Shown: positions 45,161 through 55,183 of the stretch, piece by piece
Numbering within the stretch: position 1 is the first letter of the stretch
How the letters are laid out: every line of letters starts with the position of its first letter
Assembly: GCA_004369045.1 (NCBI GenBank)
Contig: ML213525.1
Location: forward strand, 127,789 to 191,788
Direction of reading: 5' to 3'
DNA from: Heliocybe sulcata
Taxonomy: Eukaryota > Basidiomycota > Agaricomycetes > Gloeophyllales > Gloeophyllaceae
Length of the DNA stretch: 64,000 nucleotides
Program-made: the position numbers and the translations under genes
Notes under the pieces: generated by a model
Told to the model about the DNA's origin: nothing
What the model saw: only the letters and a program-made list of their open reading frames with translations
The model's database searches: none

Positions 45161-46678
45161 TCAAACAACTCCCTTTCCCAGCTCACATACCGCAAATCCG
45201 CCATACTGAAAGACTCCACCGTTAAGCAGCACGCCGTTATATGGATCCACAGCCGTGACCGTCATATAAGTTATCACTGATCCGTTGTCGTAGTACACAA
45301 GCTCTGGCTTGAAGCCTTCGGAGCGGTCCAGGCGGAGGGCGGCGCCAGGGACTATGAATGATTTCCCGAGGTTAGGGACGTGGTTGATGTAGCCGCTGCG
45401 GCGCTCCCCTCTGGGGAAGACTACCAGATCGCTCAGTGTCAGTACGGGCACGCGGGCTGGACAAGGTGGGATAGAGCACTTACTGGTGACAAGTAGGTCC
45501 CGGGTCGTGGGGATGATGTTGATGTTGTCGGCGGCAGCGCCCAAGTGCTGGGTCGCGGATACAATTAGGACGTGGTCCACTGTTGGCTTTATGGGCATAT
45601 CATGAGAGGACTTACAACGGTGGCAGTATTGACGAGACTCTGATCGGGCTGGATGGCGAACACGCGCAGTACACCTGAACGGCAGTCGCCGACGTAGAGT
45701 TCGTCGTCGTCGATCAAGAGTCCATTTGCGCCGGGATAGGTGTCCGACACTTGACGGCAGCTGACTGTCTGTACAGCATGCTCAGCATGAGGGTCAGGAA
45801 TACATGGAGATATAAGAAAGCTGACTGCATCGCTGGCATCGCAGTACTGGACATTGCTTGTCCAGGTCCAGGAACCGTACTCGTCCTCTAATTTGCGGAG
45901 GATAAGGTTGTTGGCCGTAAAGTAGTGGTCATTGGTAATGTAGAAATCTCTGGAGAGATAAGGGAAGTGCGAGACGCGTCCGTTAGCCTAGATTCTCGCA
46001 TTGTGGCGACACTGCCTCACAAAGGTCCAGTTGCAGCGACGCCATTGGCATTGTATATCGCGGGATGCTTTACGTCCTTCACGAGTTCCACGCTATCTGT
46101 TCCTAAGTGGTGCGAGAAAATCGAGATCGAGTCTCCGCCGCGAGCATGGTTCACAGCGAAAATGTGAACCTGGGACAGGATATGCCGTGATTACATTGTC
46201 CACTTAAGGTAAGAACTGCTCCTACCTTACTCGGGTCATTCGTGAACGTATAGATATCTATGCCATGCGAAATAAAGTCACCCTCAAGCCCGATCAGCCT
46301 CAGTTCGGTTGTCTCCTTCCGCTTGATATCATATTTGAACAATTTCTCCCTGAACGACTCCTCTCTCCGACCCTTAGCATCGTAGCGCGCAGAGCTAGGA
46401 TACCAGTGCGTCCGCCCCTCGGGATCCCCGCAAGCCAGAAACGCCGTGTTCGAGGGGAAGTGGATCTTGATATCCTCGCAGGCGTTCGCTTCGGTGTGCA
46501 CGACGCACCGATCATTGTTTAATGCGGTGCTATTGGACCAGCGGGTGACTGAAGCGCGGGGAATATGGGCTTTGCCTATGGCCTTCTGGAAGGGGTGGGG
46601 GTTGTACAAGATCCCTAGCGCAGCCACTAGGATCGGTATGGCGACAGCGAAAAGGGAGGGGCCCTTCGTGCTCGACAT
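45161..46678 (-). CDS. Arylesterase/paraoxonase-like beta-propeller protein
   Basis: Predicted hydrolase (lactonase/arylesterase) with a six-bladed propeller. Exons on the minus strand: 46226-46678, 46021-46169, 45826-45949, 45616-45768, 45484-45586, 45161-45420, about 413 aa. An N-terminal hydrophobic signal anchor (SLFAVAIPILVAALGILY) is retained, as in paraoxonases. Motifs: IFAVNHARGGDSISIFSH, FYITNDHYF (Ca/substrate-contacting His of PON family), NGLLIDDDELYVGDC, GAAADNINIIPTTRDLL, and the end GVFQYGGFAVCELGKGVV. The junction between exons 4 and 5 needs a 29-nt intron as I read it, which is unusually short, so that boundary is doubtful. The overall assignment is firm but substrate is unknown. 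Confidence 0.85.
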
Positions 46679-47208
46679 GACGGTTGCTCCAGACTATGTT
46701 CTCCATGAGCACGCACAGGCCCTATACTTTGATTGAAGGCGCAGACGGCAAGCCGATAATGATTCTTGATGTCCTAACGGGTCCGGAACTCGTCTGCTGA
46801 CCGTCCGCTAATTTTGGATTGCGCACTGGTACGTACACCGGATGACTTGAAAAGATGCCTATCAGTATAATAAGGCATTCAGCAAAGCAATATGGCACCT
46901 ATACTGCATCGCATTCGGCAACATTAATGTCGAGGTAACGGAGACGAGTCGGAGTCACTACTCGGACTGGGGGCCCAGTACTCAGTAGTCGACCCAGATA
47001 TCAGAGAGCGTTGTTCGCCACGCCGTGCGAGCAGCGCTCCTTGCTATCTGAGTCCAAGCTCATTCTCCAGCTCAGTGAAGAGCTAGTTTGCTCAAGTATG
47101 CATGCATGCATGTGCCATGGCAGTCAAAGTGTTCAAGTAGACGCTTTACCACTCTCTTCCACATGTGGAAATAATTACGTAATATATCTTAAATTAAGTT
47201 CCGCACAC
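46679..47208. other. Divergent intergenic region ending at the palindromic element
   Basis: About 530 bases upstream of the arylesterase. The last six bases (47203-47208, GCACAC) form the left copy of the target duplication of the palindromic element. Otherwise nothing recognised. Confidence 0.5.
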
Positions 47209-48251
47209 GCACCTAGACGTCCCAGGCTATGAGCCTAAAACGGCTGGGTCACGCAACCGCCGGTTGAGCCTAGCTAGGCTCTGACCTACTCTCTGCTGGC
47301 ACCGGCGGTGGTACCGGCAGCTGGGGGTCCCTTAGCTGTAGAGTACTATAGTGTAGAGTAGACATACTATATATTTATAACTCGCTACCCCATCGACGTC
47401 GGTCACCGACAGCACCAGGCGCTGTTGCCTAATTAGGTTACCCACACCTCGCGCACGACGCCGACTGTGTAGACTGGCCGCTGGACAGATAAAATACGAA
47501 TAAAAATCTGTAAATTCCTACAATGGCACCTTGATGCGCCCTACGGACGCTCCCGCCCACCGTATCCGTGGTGCCGACATAAAGCGTATTGTTGCTTCAG
47601 TGGCGGTGCCATTGTGACCTGATATGGGTATGTGGGAAAAACATATGGATATGGAAAAATGCGATACAATGGCTCCTAGAAAGTCGAAACAAAGCACAAT
47701 AAATCCAGGAAAAATGGCATGTGCTACCAGTACATGCTATTGTATGTATGTAGCTTAATATTGCAATATTGTCTCTATATCTCCCAGAGCGAATTGATCT
47801 TTGTCCAATAGCTGCAGGTACAGTACATAGGTATTTGTAAGCCCTATATGCATCCAAGACCTATGACCTCTTGTATTCATACTATTCTAGTATATTCCTT
47901 TAGATTTACTTAGTACTACAGAGTATTCTGTCCACTACATCTCCAGGTATCACTTCTGTCTGGTCCCCCTCCTGCTATTTATACACACGCAATGCGACAA
48001 TATTATGATGGTATAGCACCTTATACAATCATTTTCAATGTATACTAGCCTATTCCAGCCATCCCAGTACCTCTGAACAGTCCCCAGGTTCCGATCTAGT
48101 ATATGCCACTCATAGTGGCTATCACAAGTGCACCTCCTGCCACAGGAGAAGAGACACTGGTCTCAATAGGCCATAAATATGGTAGAACACTTTCATTTCC
48201 ATCATAGTATATTATCATAACTTGTCCTAACGATACCATCCATTTATTGTT
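47209..48251 (+). repeat. Left arm of the palindrome
   Basis: Reverse complement of 48330-49373, with about three visible differences in total. Confidence 0.9.
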
Positions 48252-48329
48252 GCACTAGAACAACCGGGTGCCCTTACAGGATAGAGCTTGAATGCTAGTT
48301 GTCTGTAACGGACTACCGGCACATAGCAG

Positions 48330-49373
48330 AACAATAAATGGATGGTATCGTTTAGGACAAGTTATGATAATATACTATGATGGAAATGAAAGTGTTCTAC
48401 CATATTTATGGCCTATTGAGACCAGTGTCTCTTCTCCTGTGGCAGGAGGTGCACTTGTGATAGCCACTATGAGTGGCATATACTAGATCGGAACCTGGGG
48501 ACTGTTCAGAGGTACTGGGATGGCTGAAATAGGCTAGTATACATTGAAAATGATTGTATAAGGTGCTATACCATCATAATATTGTCGCATTGCGTGTGTA
48601 TAAATAGCAGGAGGGGGACCAGACAGAAGTGATACCTGGAGATGTAGTGGACAGAATACTCTGTAGTACTAAGTAAATCTAAAGGAATATACTAGAATAG
48701 TATGAATACAAGAGGTCATAGGTCTTGGATGCATATAGGGCTTACAAATACCTATGTACTGTACCTGCAGCTATTGGACAAAGATCAATTCGCTCTGGGA
48801 GATATAGAGACAATATTGCAATATTAAGCTACATACATACAATAGCATGTACTGGTAGCACATGCCATTTTTCCTGGATTTATTGTGCTTTGTTTCGACT
48901 TTCTAGGAGCCATTGTATCGCATTTTTCCATATCCATATGTTTTTCCCACATACCCATATCAGGTCACAATGGCACCGCCACTGAAGCAACAATACGCTT
49001 TATGTCGGCACCACGGATACGGTGGGCGGGAGCGTCCGTAGGGCGCATCAAGGTGCCATTGTAGGAATTTACAGATTTTTATTCGTATTTTATCTGTCCA
49101 GCGGCCAGTCTACACAGTCGGCGTCGTGCGCGAGGTGTGGGTAACCTAATTAGGCAACAGCGCCTGGTGCTGTCGGTGACCGACGTCGATGGGGTAGCGA
49201 GTTATAAATATATAGTATGTCTACTCTACACTATAGTACTCTACAGCTAAGGGACCCCCAGCTGCCGGTACCACCGCCGGTGTCAGCAGAGAGTAGGTCA
49301 GAGCCTAGCTAGGCTCAACCGGCGGTTGCGTGACCCAGCCGTTTTAGGCTCATAGCCTGGGACGTCTAGGTGC
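48330..49373 (-). repeat. Right arm of the palindrome
   Basis: Reverse complement of 47209-48251. It ends 41 bp before the eIF2D start codon, so it lies in that gene's leader or core promoter. Confidence 0.9.
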
Positions 49374-49414
49374 GCACACGCTCGCGTTCTGTACTCACCT
49401 TGCACTCGCTCATC

Positions 49415-51889
49415 ATGTTCAAGAAACCGCTCGGCGACCTGAAGACATCAGGTAACTTATGCTCTTATTCTTTATTTCAAGCATATTAACCGCTACTGTA
49501 ACGTGGACTAAGCACCTCTTCGTTCCAGTGACCGCCGCAGACTCAAGCAATCCATAGCGGAGAAGCTCCAGTTATCGCCCGAAGACGCAGAGTTGCTCGT
49601 TCCAGATGGCTTGAAAAGTGTCAAGTTTGAGAATCATCAGGGAAAACCAGGGGTGCGTACTTCTGGGTCATAATCAGTTCCTGTGGAATCCTTGCAGTCA
49701 CTCTCGGTCATAACACATGCCGATCGATGACCGCCCTCGAGGCCTCAAGTATGGATATTGACAGGATCTACCTACTGACAGTATATCATACATTATATCG
49801 CATTCAACTCTGCCACAGACCCATACCTCTCGTGGTCCATACTAGTATGTACGGAGAGGTATGGGCTATGGCTGAGTACTGTCTATGAGCCGCATGTGTT
49901 ATGACAGGGATGTTTGTGTCCCGGCATCTATTCAGCATATGAAATTCGTCTACATGTCGTGCTTAATACTTACTCCCCGTCGTATTGGATAGGTTGCATA
50001 TCTATCCCAAGACGGCGACCCACTATGGTTCACGCTCGGAAAAGGCTCCCAGGACCTTATCCCGACAGTATATACCCTCTGGAAGAAATTTGATTTGCTA
50101 CCCAATATTACCACCCCTGAACCTGTCATCCCTCGCATCCAGGACGGCGCGGATCTCATGATTCCCGGCGGTAAGTCGAGGCACTCTCCCATCTTCTCCT
50201 CGCGTAAGAACACAATTGACTAATAGACAGTGGTCTCCTGGCCCTCTCCTCTCGCTCCTAACCAGCTTGTTTCAATATCAAAATATCTTCCCGCGGAGAG
50301 CAAAAGAGCAGCACCGTTTGCGATAGGGAGGGTCGAAGCGGGCATGGACCATGTCAAGATGGGCGAGGAAGGGGCAAAGGGCAAGGCCGTAATTGTATGG
50401 CATGTTTGGAAGGATGGGCTATGGAATATCGGAAGAGGGGGAGAGATGCCGCCGGATGCGGAGGTCGAGACTGAAAGCTTGCAGCCTAATAGTGATGGGG
50501 AGCAGCCAACACCTCATCAGCCGTCCACTAAAATCACCACACTCGAGCTGGAGACCGCTGACAAGCAAAGCCAGGAAGCAGCGGCAGAGCCTGCTCAATC
50601 AGTCCAGCCTGCCCTCACGCCTGACGGTGGGTTTTATAGCTACTTTACGCACCCTATTGTCGGACTGACTGTTGTGTAGAAATTACGGAAATCCTGCGCA
50701 CGTCACTACTCCTCTCCCTAACAAGCCCTCCGCCCTCCAACGCCTTCCCCATGCCCTCTACGACCTTCTACACACAACACGTCCTCCCGTATCGCCCGGC
50801 TCATGTCGCCACATCGTCCATCCCCGTCGATATCAAGCACTCCTCGGCCAAGTCCCTCTCCGCGTTCCTCAAGTTCATGGAGAAGGCGGGCTTGCTCACG
50901 CTCAAATCGCAGAAGGGGGATATCGTGGTGACCGGAGTGAACAGCACACACGCGGATGTGAGGGGCGTGGGGAAGGGGTACAAGACCGTGAAGGATGTCG
51001 AGGAGAAGGAGAAGAAGCGCAAAGAGAGGGAGGACGAAGAGACGAAGAAGAGGGGCGAGAAGGATGTGGAGGTTAGAGAGTACTACAAGCCTTTCGGGCA
51101 GACGTTGCCGTGGTTTAAGGAGGCCGGGCAGCAGTGCGTGTTCCTGTGCCTCCTGATTCTTCCTTACGTCGCTCACACGCTGTGTATATATCTAGGGCTT
51201 CTATACTATTCCTCCTGCCCGACCTTCGAATGCTCCTGAACTCGTACATCACCTCACATAATCTCATAAACGCAAATCAGCAACAGTTCATCAATGTCTC
51301 AGAGGACCCAGTGCTCCTGTCCGCGATCACTGGCCCACTGCCGGGGAAGTCCAAGGGCAGCGACGCGGACACGCACGCAGACTTGGAGTTTCTGAAGCGC
51401 GAGGATATAATAAAGCGCCTCGTTGAGCGGATGCAGGCGTGGTATGAGATTCAGGTGGATGGCAAGGCAGGGGAGGTCAAGTAAGTTTACGACAAGGTGC
51501 TCGGGTGGAGAGGAACTGCTGATGAGGGATCAAACATAGGAAAGGAGTTCTTCCGCCTATCACGCTCACGATGAAGTCGCGGCAGAATAAGCGTAAGACT
51601 GTTACAGTCGTAACGGGGCTGGAGCCTTTCGCGGCGGTGGTGGGTAGTGCGGAAGATGTCGCAGAGGAGGTAAGAAAATCTGGTTTCGGCGCGAGCGGTT
51701 GGTGTTTCAATAGTGGCCCTGGGTATACTCTAACTCAACAACGGATCGCATACAGTGTCTCCATTACCGAACAAGCCGAACGTGTCTGAAATCCTGGTGC
51801 AGGGCAAGCAGAATAAGGTGCTGATGGAGCTGTTGACCGGCAAGGGGGTGCCCAAGAAATGGATTGAATTGGTGGATATGACGAAGTAG
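49415..51889 (+). CDS. tma64: Translation initiation/recycling factor eIF2D (ligatin, Tma64)
   Basis: Binds 40S subunits and tRNA in recycling and reinitiation. Exons 49415-49451, 49513-49652, 49993-50170, 50231-50626, 50680-51133, 51196-51480, 51540-51697, 51756-51889; 593 aa. The start MFKKPLGDLKTSAPLRSSDRR is the conserved eIF2D N-terminus. It is followed by the DUF1947/PUA part (DGDPLWFTLGKGSQDLIPTVY), a winged-helix/SWIB-like centre (SSAKSLSAFLKFMEKAGLLT) and the C-terminal SUI1/eIF1-like domain (RQNKRKTVTVVTGLEPF and ILVQGKQNKVLMELLTGKGVPKKWIEL). The second intron is 340 nt and contains a small inverted-repeat element. The palindromic element abuts the 5' end, so transcription of this gene may be altered. 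Confidence 0.94.
49707..49905. mobile_element. Small inverted-repeat element (MITE-like) inside eIF2D intron 2
   Basis: GTCATAACACATGC at 49707-49720 is matched by its exact reverse complement at 49892-49905. Between them a second inverted pair, CCCATACCTCTC (49820-49831) and GAGAGGTATGGG (49854-49865), forms a hairpin. At 199 bp it accounts for most of the abnormal intron length. No clear target duplication seen, and no coding capacity. Confidence 0.6.
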
Positions 51890-52144
51890 ATGTTGATTGG
51901 ACATCTGGTGAGCGACGTGTCTACCGTGTTATAACGAAATAAAAGCCGATTATTACGCCTAGAAGAACAAGGGCGGAGGGGGCCGTCCACAGCGTCATGC
52001 AGTCTCGAGTTCCTCCAATAAGCGATAGGAAGATCTTGTCAATTCCAGGTTATTCACTTGTGATGCCAGATTCCTATGCGTTACTCCGCGGCAAGCTTCG
52101 ACCGTGCAGGGCGAACCTATGAGACAGCTACCCTCGTGCCCACG
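51890..52144. other. Short intergenic region after eIF2D
   Basis: About 250 bases with nothing recognised. An alternative start for the candidate below is at 52076. Confidence 0.5.
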
Positions 52145-52405
52145 ATGCCAACGGCAGCAGCAGCTTCCACATCGCCCGAGATAAACACTGCTGTAGTACC
52201 CGCATCATGTTGTTTCCGTCCTCTTCTACCCGAAGCTTCGGAAAGGGAAAGCCAGGACGACTCCGAGTAAGTTTGTGGGTCCCTGTTTTCTCACATGATG
52301 TGGTATCATAGCAAGGCCGGCGCACGGATCGTGGGTACCTCAAACACAACGCGAATGCATTTGTCTAACCTTGTAATCCCAACATTCCGAGTTCTCTCCC
52401 GCTGA
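52145..52405 (+). CDS. Candidate small gene, 71 aa, unrecognised
   Basis: Two exons (52145-52266 and 52312-52405) joined by a 45-nt intron with GTAAGT donor and TCATAG acceptor give 71 aa; using the ATG at 52076 gives 94 aa. The product begins MPTAAAASTSPEINTAVV, has an acidic SERESQDDSD patch at the junction and ends TFRVLSR. No motif or signal peptide. The frame and splice sites agree, but such short models arise by chance, so this is weak. Confidence 0.3.
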
Positions 52406-52450
52406 CCTCGTCGCTTTCTCCTAGCAGAGCAAGCTTTCTATCCCACTTAA

Positions 52451-53704
52451 ATGGCTGAGCAAGGGCCCTTGTACAGCTACGACCCGAGCAATATACTAGA
52501 TCATGAAGAGTTTTGGTGCGACCATCAGGGATGGCTGAAAGAGCATGGCTACATGCTGCGACCACGCTTCAGACCTGGATGGGTACCCTCATGGAAGGGC
52601 ACTGATAAATCTCCCATCCACTGTGAGGATTCAGAGGTACTATGGGTGTGTCGCTTTGTTTTCCACTGCTCGGCTGATCCTGATAATCGCGCAGTATGAC
52701 CAGTTAATGGACGCCACCCGTATATCGGACGGTACTCTAGTCGCCTTGAAACGCGTACATGAAGCTGATCATCCACATGAAGTCGAGATATCAGAGTTTC
52801 TCCTGTCGGATACGCTTGCGTCTGACCCTCACAACCATACTGTTCCCATCTACGAGGTGCTGCGTGTACCAGACGCTGAGGGAACAGTCCTGATCGTTAT
52901 GCCCCTCCTCCGTGAATATGATTTCCCCCGATTCGACACGGTCGGGGAAGTGATTGCATTCATCAGACAAATACTGGAGGTGAGGCTCCGAGTGTAGGCG
53001 TTTGCCGATATTGTCATAACAGTCATCGTAGGGTATGGAATTCATGCATCGGCATTTGATCGCCCACCGGTATGTACTATGTACCGGGATGATCCACTCA
53101 CTCGAACTAACATTTGAATTAGCGATGCCAACGCTCGCAACATTATGCTGGATGGCAAGGCGATGTACCCCAAGTCCTGGCACCCAGCTGCTCCGGAGTT
53201 CAGACCGGATTTTGGCGGGCCAGCAGAGCATTTCACGCGCACTCAGCGTCCCCCGAAATATTAAAGTGAGGGCATCATACGAGGAGGTGACAAGACCGCA
53301 CCCGAATACAATAACCCCAGCGGGGAGGCTAATCCGTTTCCAACCGACATCTATCATATAGGAAACATGCTGAGAGAAGACTTTCTTCAGGTATGTGGTG
53401 CTTATAGCAGTCGAATGTTTTCATACTCATTCATCGACCTCTGTTGCAGGATAAAATCGGATTCGACTTTCTTTCTCCATTGATAGCTGATATGGTCCAA
53501 GACGATCCTGGCAAGCGGCCTGCTATTGACGAAGTTATCGCACGGTTTGAGCAAATCGTGAAGCACCTGAGCTCTTGGAAGCTCCGGTCGCGAGTGATCC
53601 ATCGTGATGATCACCCCCTGATTGGCATCTACCGGTTTATAACCCACTGGGCAAGACGAACGTGTTTCCTGGCGATGCGTGTCCGCCCAATACCCATGCC
53701 TTGA
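52451..53704 (+). pseudogene. Mushroom-type protein kinase gene, inactivated
   Basis: Kinase-like protein of a family expanded in Agaricomycetes. Exons 52451-52645, 52695-52979, 53032-53069, 53123-53390, 53450-53704. Visible pieces: YMLRPRFRPGWVPSWKG at the N-terminus, ISDGTLVALKRVHEADHP (VAIK-type Lys), the catalytic loop HRDANARNIMLDG, then TQRPPKY, and later GGDKTAPEYN, PFPTDIYHIGNMLRED and the C-lobe end. Between TQRPPKY and GGDKTAPE the segment that should carry the magnesium-binding DFG and activation loop is missing (about 15-20 residues by comparison with relatives), and a TAA stop is in frame at 53262-53264. The frame is otherwise preserved downstream, so decay looks recent. No intron placement restores DFG. 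Confidence 0.75.
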
Positions 53705-53881
53705 TAATGCAACTGTTTTTCTGCTTAGGTTTTTTATACCCGTGTACAATATGTACAGTTTCTCGGAAATACTTCGGTCAGTGTCCATAACCGGATCAAG
53801 CTGTGCGAGTGTCGACTATGCCCAACTCTTTCCCTCTGCTTGAGTTCACAGAGGATGTGGCGTGGGCTGCAAGGCTCACAT
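53705..53881. other. Flank between the kinase and the inverted-repeat element
   Basis: Short region, nothing recognised. Confidence 0.4.
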
Positions 53882-54870
53882 ACTATAGGTGTGGACTTTC
53901 CCGAATATTAACTATATTAAATAATTAACTCGGAGAGGGAGGAGAAGGAAGAGAGAAGATACCAATTCATCAGGCACAAATAGAATTCTAAAACATGTAG
54001 GATAATTAGGACATATTGTTAATACCTCAGAGTCGTATTTCCAGATTTTATAGCCCGGAAAACCCTTCCAGGACTGGTTTCCATTGCTTACAGGATGTAA
54101 GATCTCACCGCAGCTTTGCGGCGCTACGCGCCGCCCAACCCTCTGATTTACATGATAGTATTTTAACGTATACACAGCAGCATTTGTCATACTGTATTGT
54201 ACCATTAATAGAGTACGAATGCAATTTACAGCTTGATTTCTGCTACTCACAGAGCTTTCTCTTCTCGGGAGCGGCGCTACGCACCGAAATATTACTTCAT
54301 CAGGCTTCAAAAGCTTTATTACATACCCAATGACATTTCTCATCTTCTCACAGATTGGAACATGTGTCCATGGAGTCCATACATATACGTAGAAGTTCAG
54401 AAAAGATCGAATAAAGCATAAAATGCTGATTTTTGCGTCGGCGCTGTCGCGCCGTACCTCAGAAATATACTAGGGAAAGTCAAATAGGCATTATAGTATA
54501 TACATAAGCTGTCATGCCCTTGCCATCTTGCATAAGGGGGGCACAGTAGCATGAATACAGGCAGACGTCGACATATATTATTCTGTATGCCACAGCCGTG
54601 AGAACCAGTACAAACTCCGAACTACCTCTCGAACTGAGTCTTGCAACGTCTTTGCGTCTACGCCGGGACGCATATGCAATGTAATTATACAAATACCCAC
54701 TGACGTGCTTATATGCTTCTTGAGTCATTACAATTCTCTGGTCAGCAGGGTCCATTGTCATAATACGGATATTATCGGAAGATGACATTGCGCCACAAGC
54801 GTGCGAGCGACTTCGAAGTCCGAACTATATTTCGAACTCAGTTATAGATCTATATGTCCACACCTATAGT
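53882..54870. mobile_element. AT-rich inverted-repeat element with TA flanks, about 0.99 kb
   Basis: The ends carry CTATAGGTGTGGAC and its exact complement (left 53883-53896, right 54856-54869), each flanked by TA, which fits a TA target duplication as used by Tc1/mariner-type DNA transposons. The interior is AT-rich compared with the host genes. Short frames occur (minus 54480-54788, 102 aa beginning MSSSDNIRIMTMDPADQRIV; minus 53912-54343), but none shows a DDE transposase motif. GC-rich islets resembling GGCGCTACGC recur inside (near 54120, 54270, 54440). Probably non-autonomous. It lies next to the broken kinase gene. Confidence 0.65.
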
Positions 54871-55183
54871 ATAACTGCCGGCTGCAAAGACAAATCAATG
54901 ACGAGCTTCACGCTCTTACGCGAGAGAACTATGCATGCTCATCGCAAGGTAATCGCGAGGTGAATCATCCCCTAGTTGCTCTTCAACACGCCATACTCTT
55001 ATCCTCTGGCTTTGAAGAGATTCTGAGTATATTCTCAGCACAACTCCGGCTTACTATGGGTATCGCACTCCACCGACAAGCCTCTGACATCACTATCGTC
55101 ACTCGCTACATCCATCGTCTGCTACTCGGTATATAAGCAACCATGAACATCGATGGGAACTCACATACTTGCCATCTCACACC
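54871..55183. other. Promoter region of phosphomannose isomerase
   Basis: About 310 bases between the element and the start codon. Contains the TATA box below. Confidence 0.5.
55130..55137 (+). promoter_or_regulatory. TATA box for phosphomannose isomerase
   Basis: TATATAAG, 54 bp before the ATG at 55184. This predicts a very short leader and makes the ATG at 55143 unlikely to be transcribed. Confidence 0.55.

Larger units (their letters stand above)
47209..49373. mobile_element. Palindromic (foldback) element with GCACAC target duplication
   Basis: A 2,165-bp inverted repeat. Left arm 47209-48251 and right arm 48330-49373 are reverse complements over about 1,043 bp, with only a handful of differences: a one-base indel near 48229/48351, single substitutions near 47300 and 48052. 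A 78-bp unique loop (48252-48329) separates them. The outermost bases are GCACCTAGACGTCCC and its complement. Both edges are flanked by GCACAC (47203-47208 and 49374-49379), the sign of staggered-cut insertion. The arms are AT-richer than the host genes and hold no recognisable protein. The same 87-aa frame occurs in each arm (47597-47857 minus, 48725-48985 plus) but has no family motif. Near identity of arms suggests recent formation or gene conversion. Superfamily unknown. Confidence 0.85.

Noticed and set aside
47209-49373. Palindrome as a pure assembly artefact
   Set aside because: A unique 78-bp loop, a few arm differences and an exact GCACAC duplication at both edges are hard to explain by a chimeric assembly; kept as real but flagged for long-read check.
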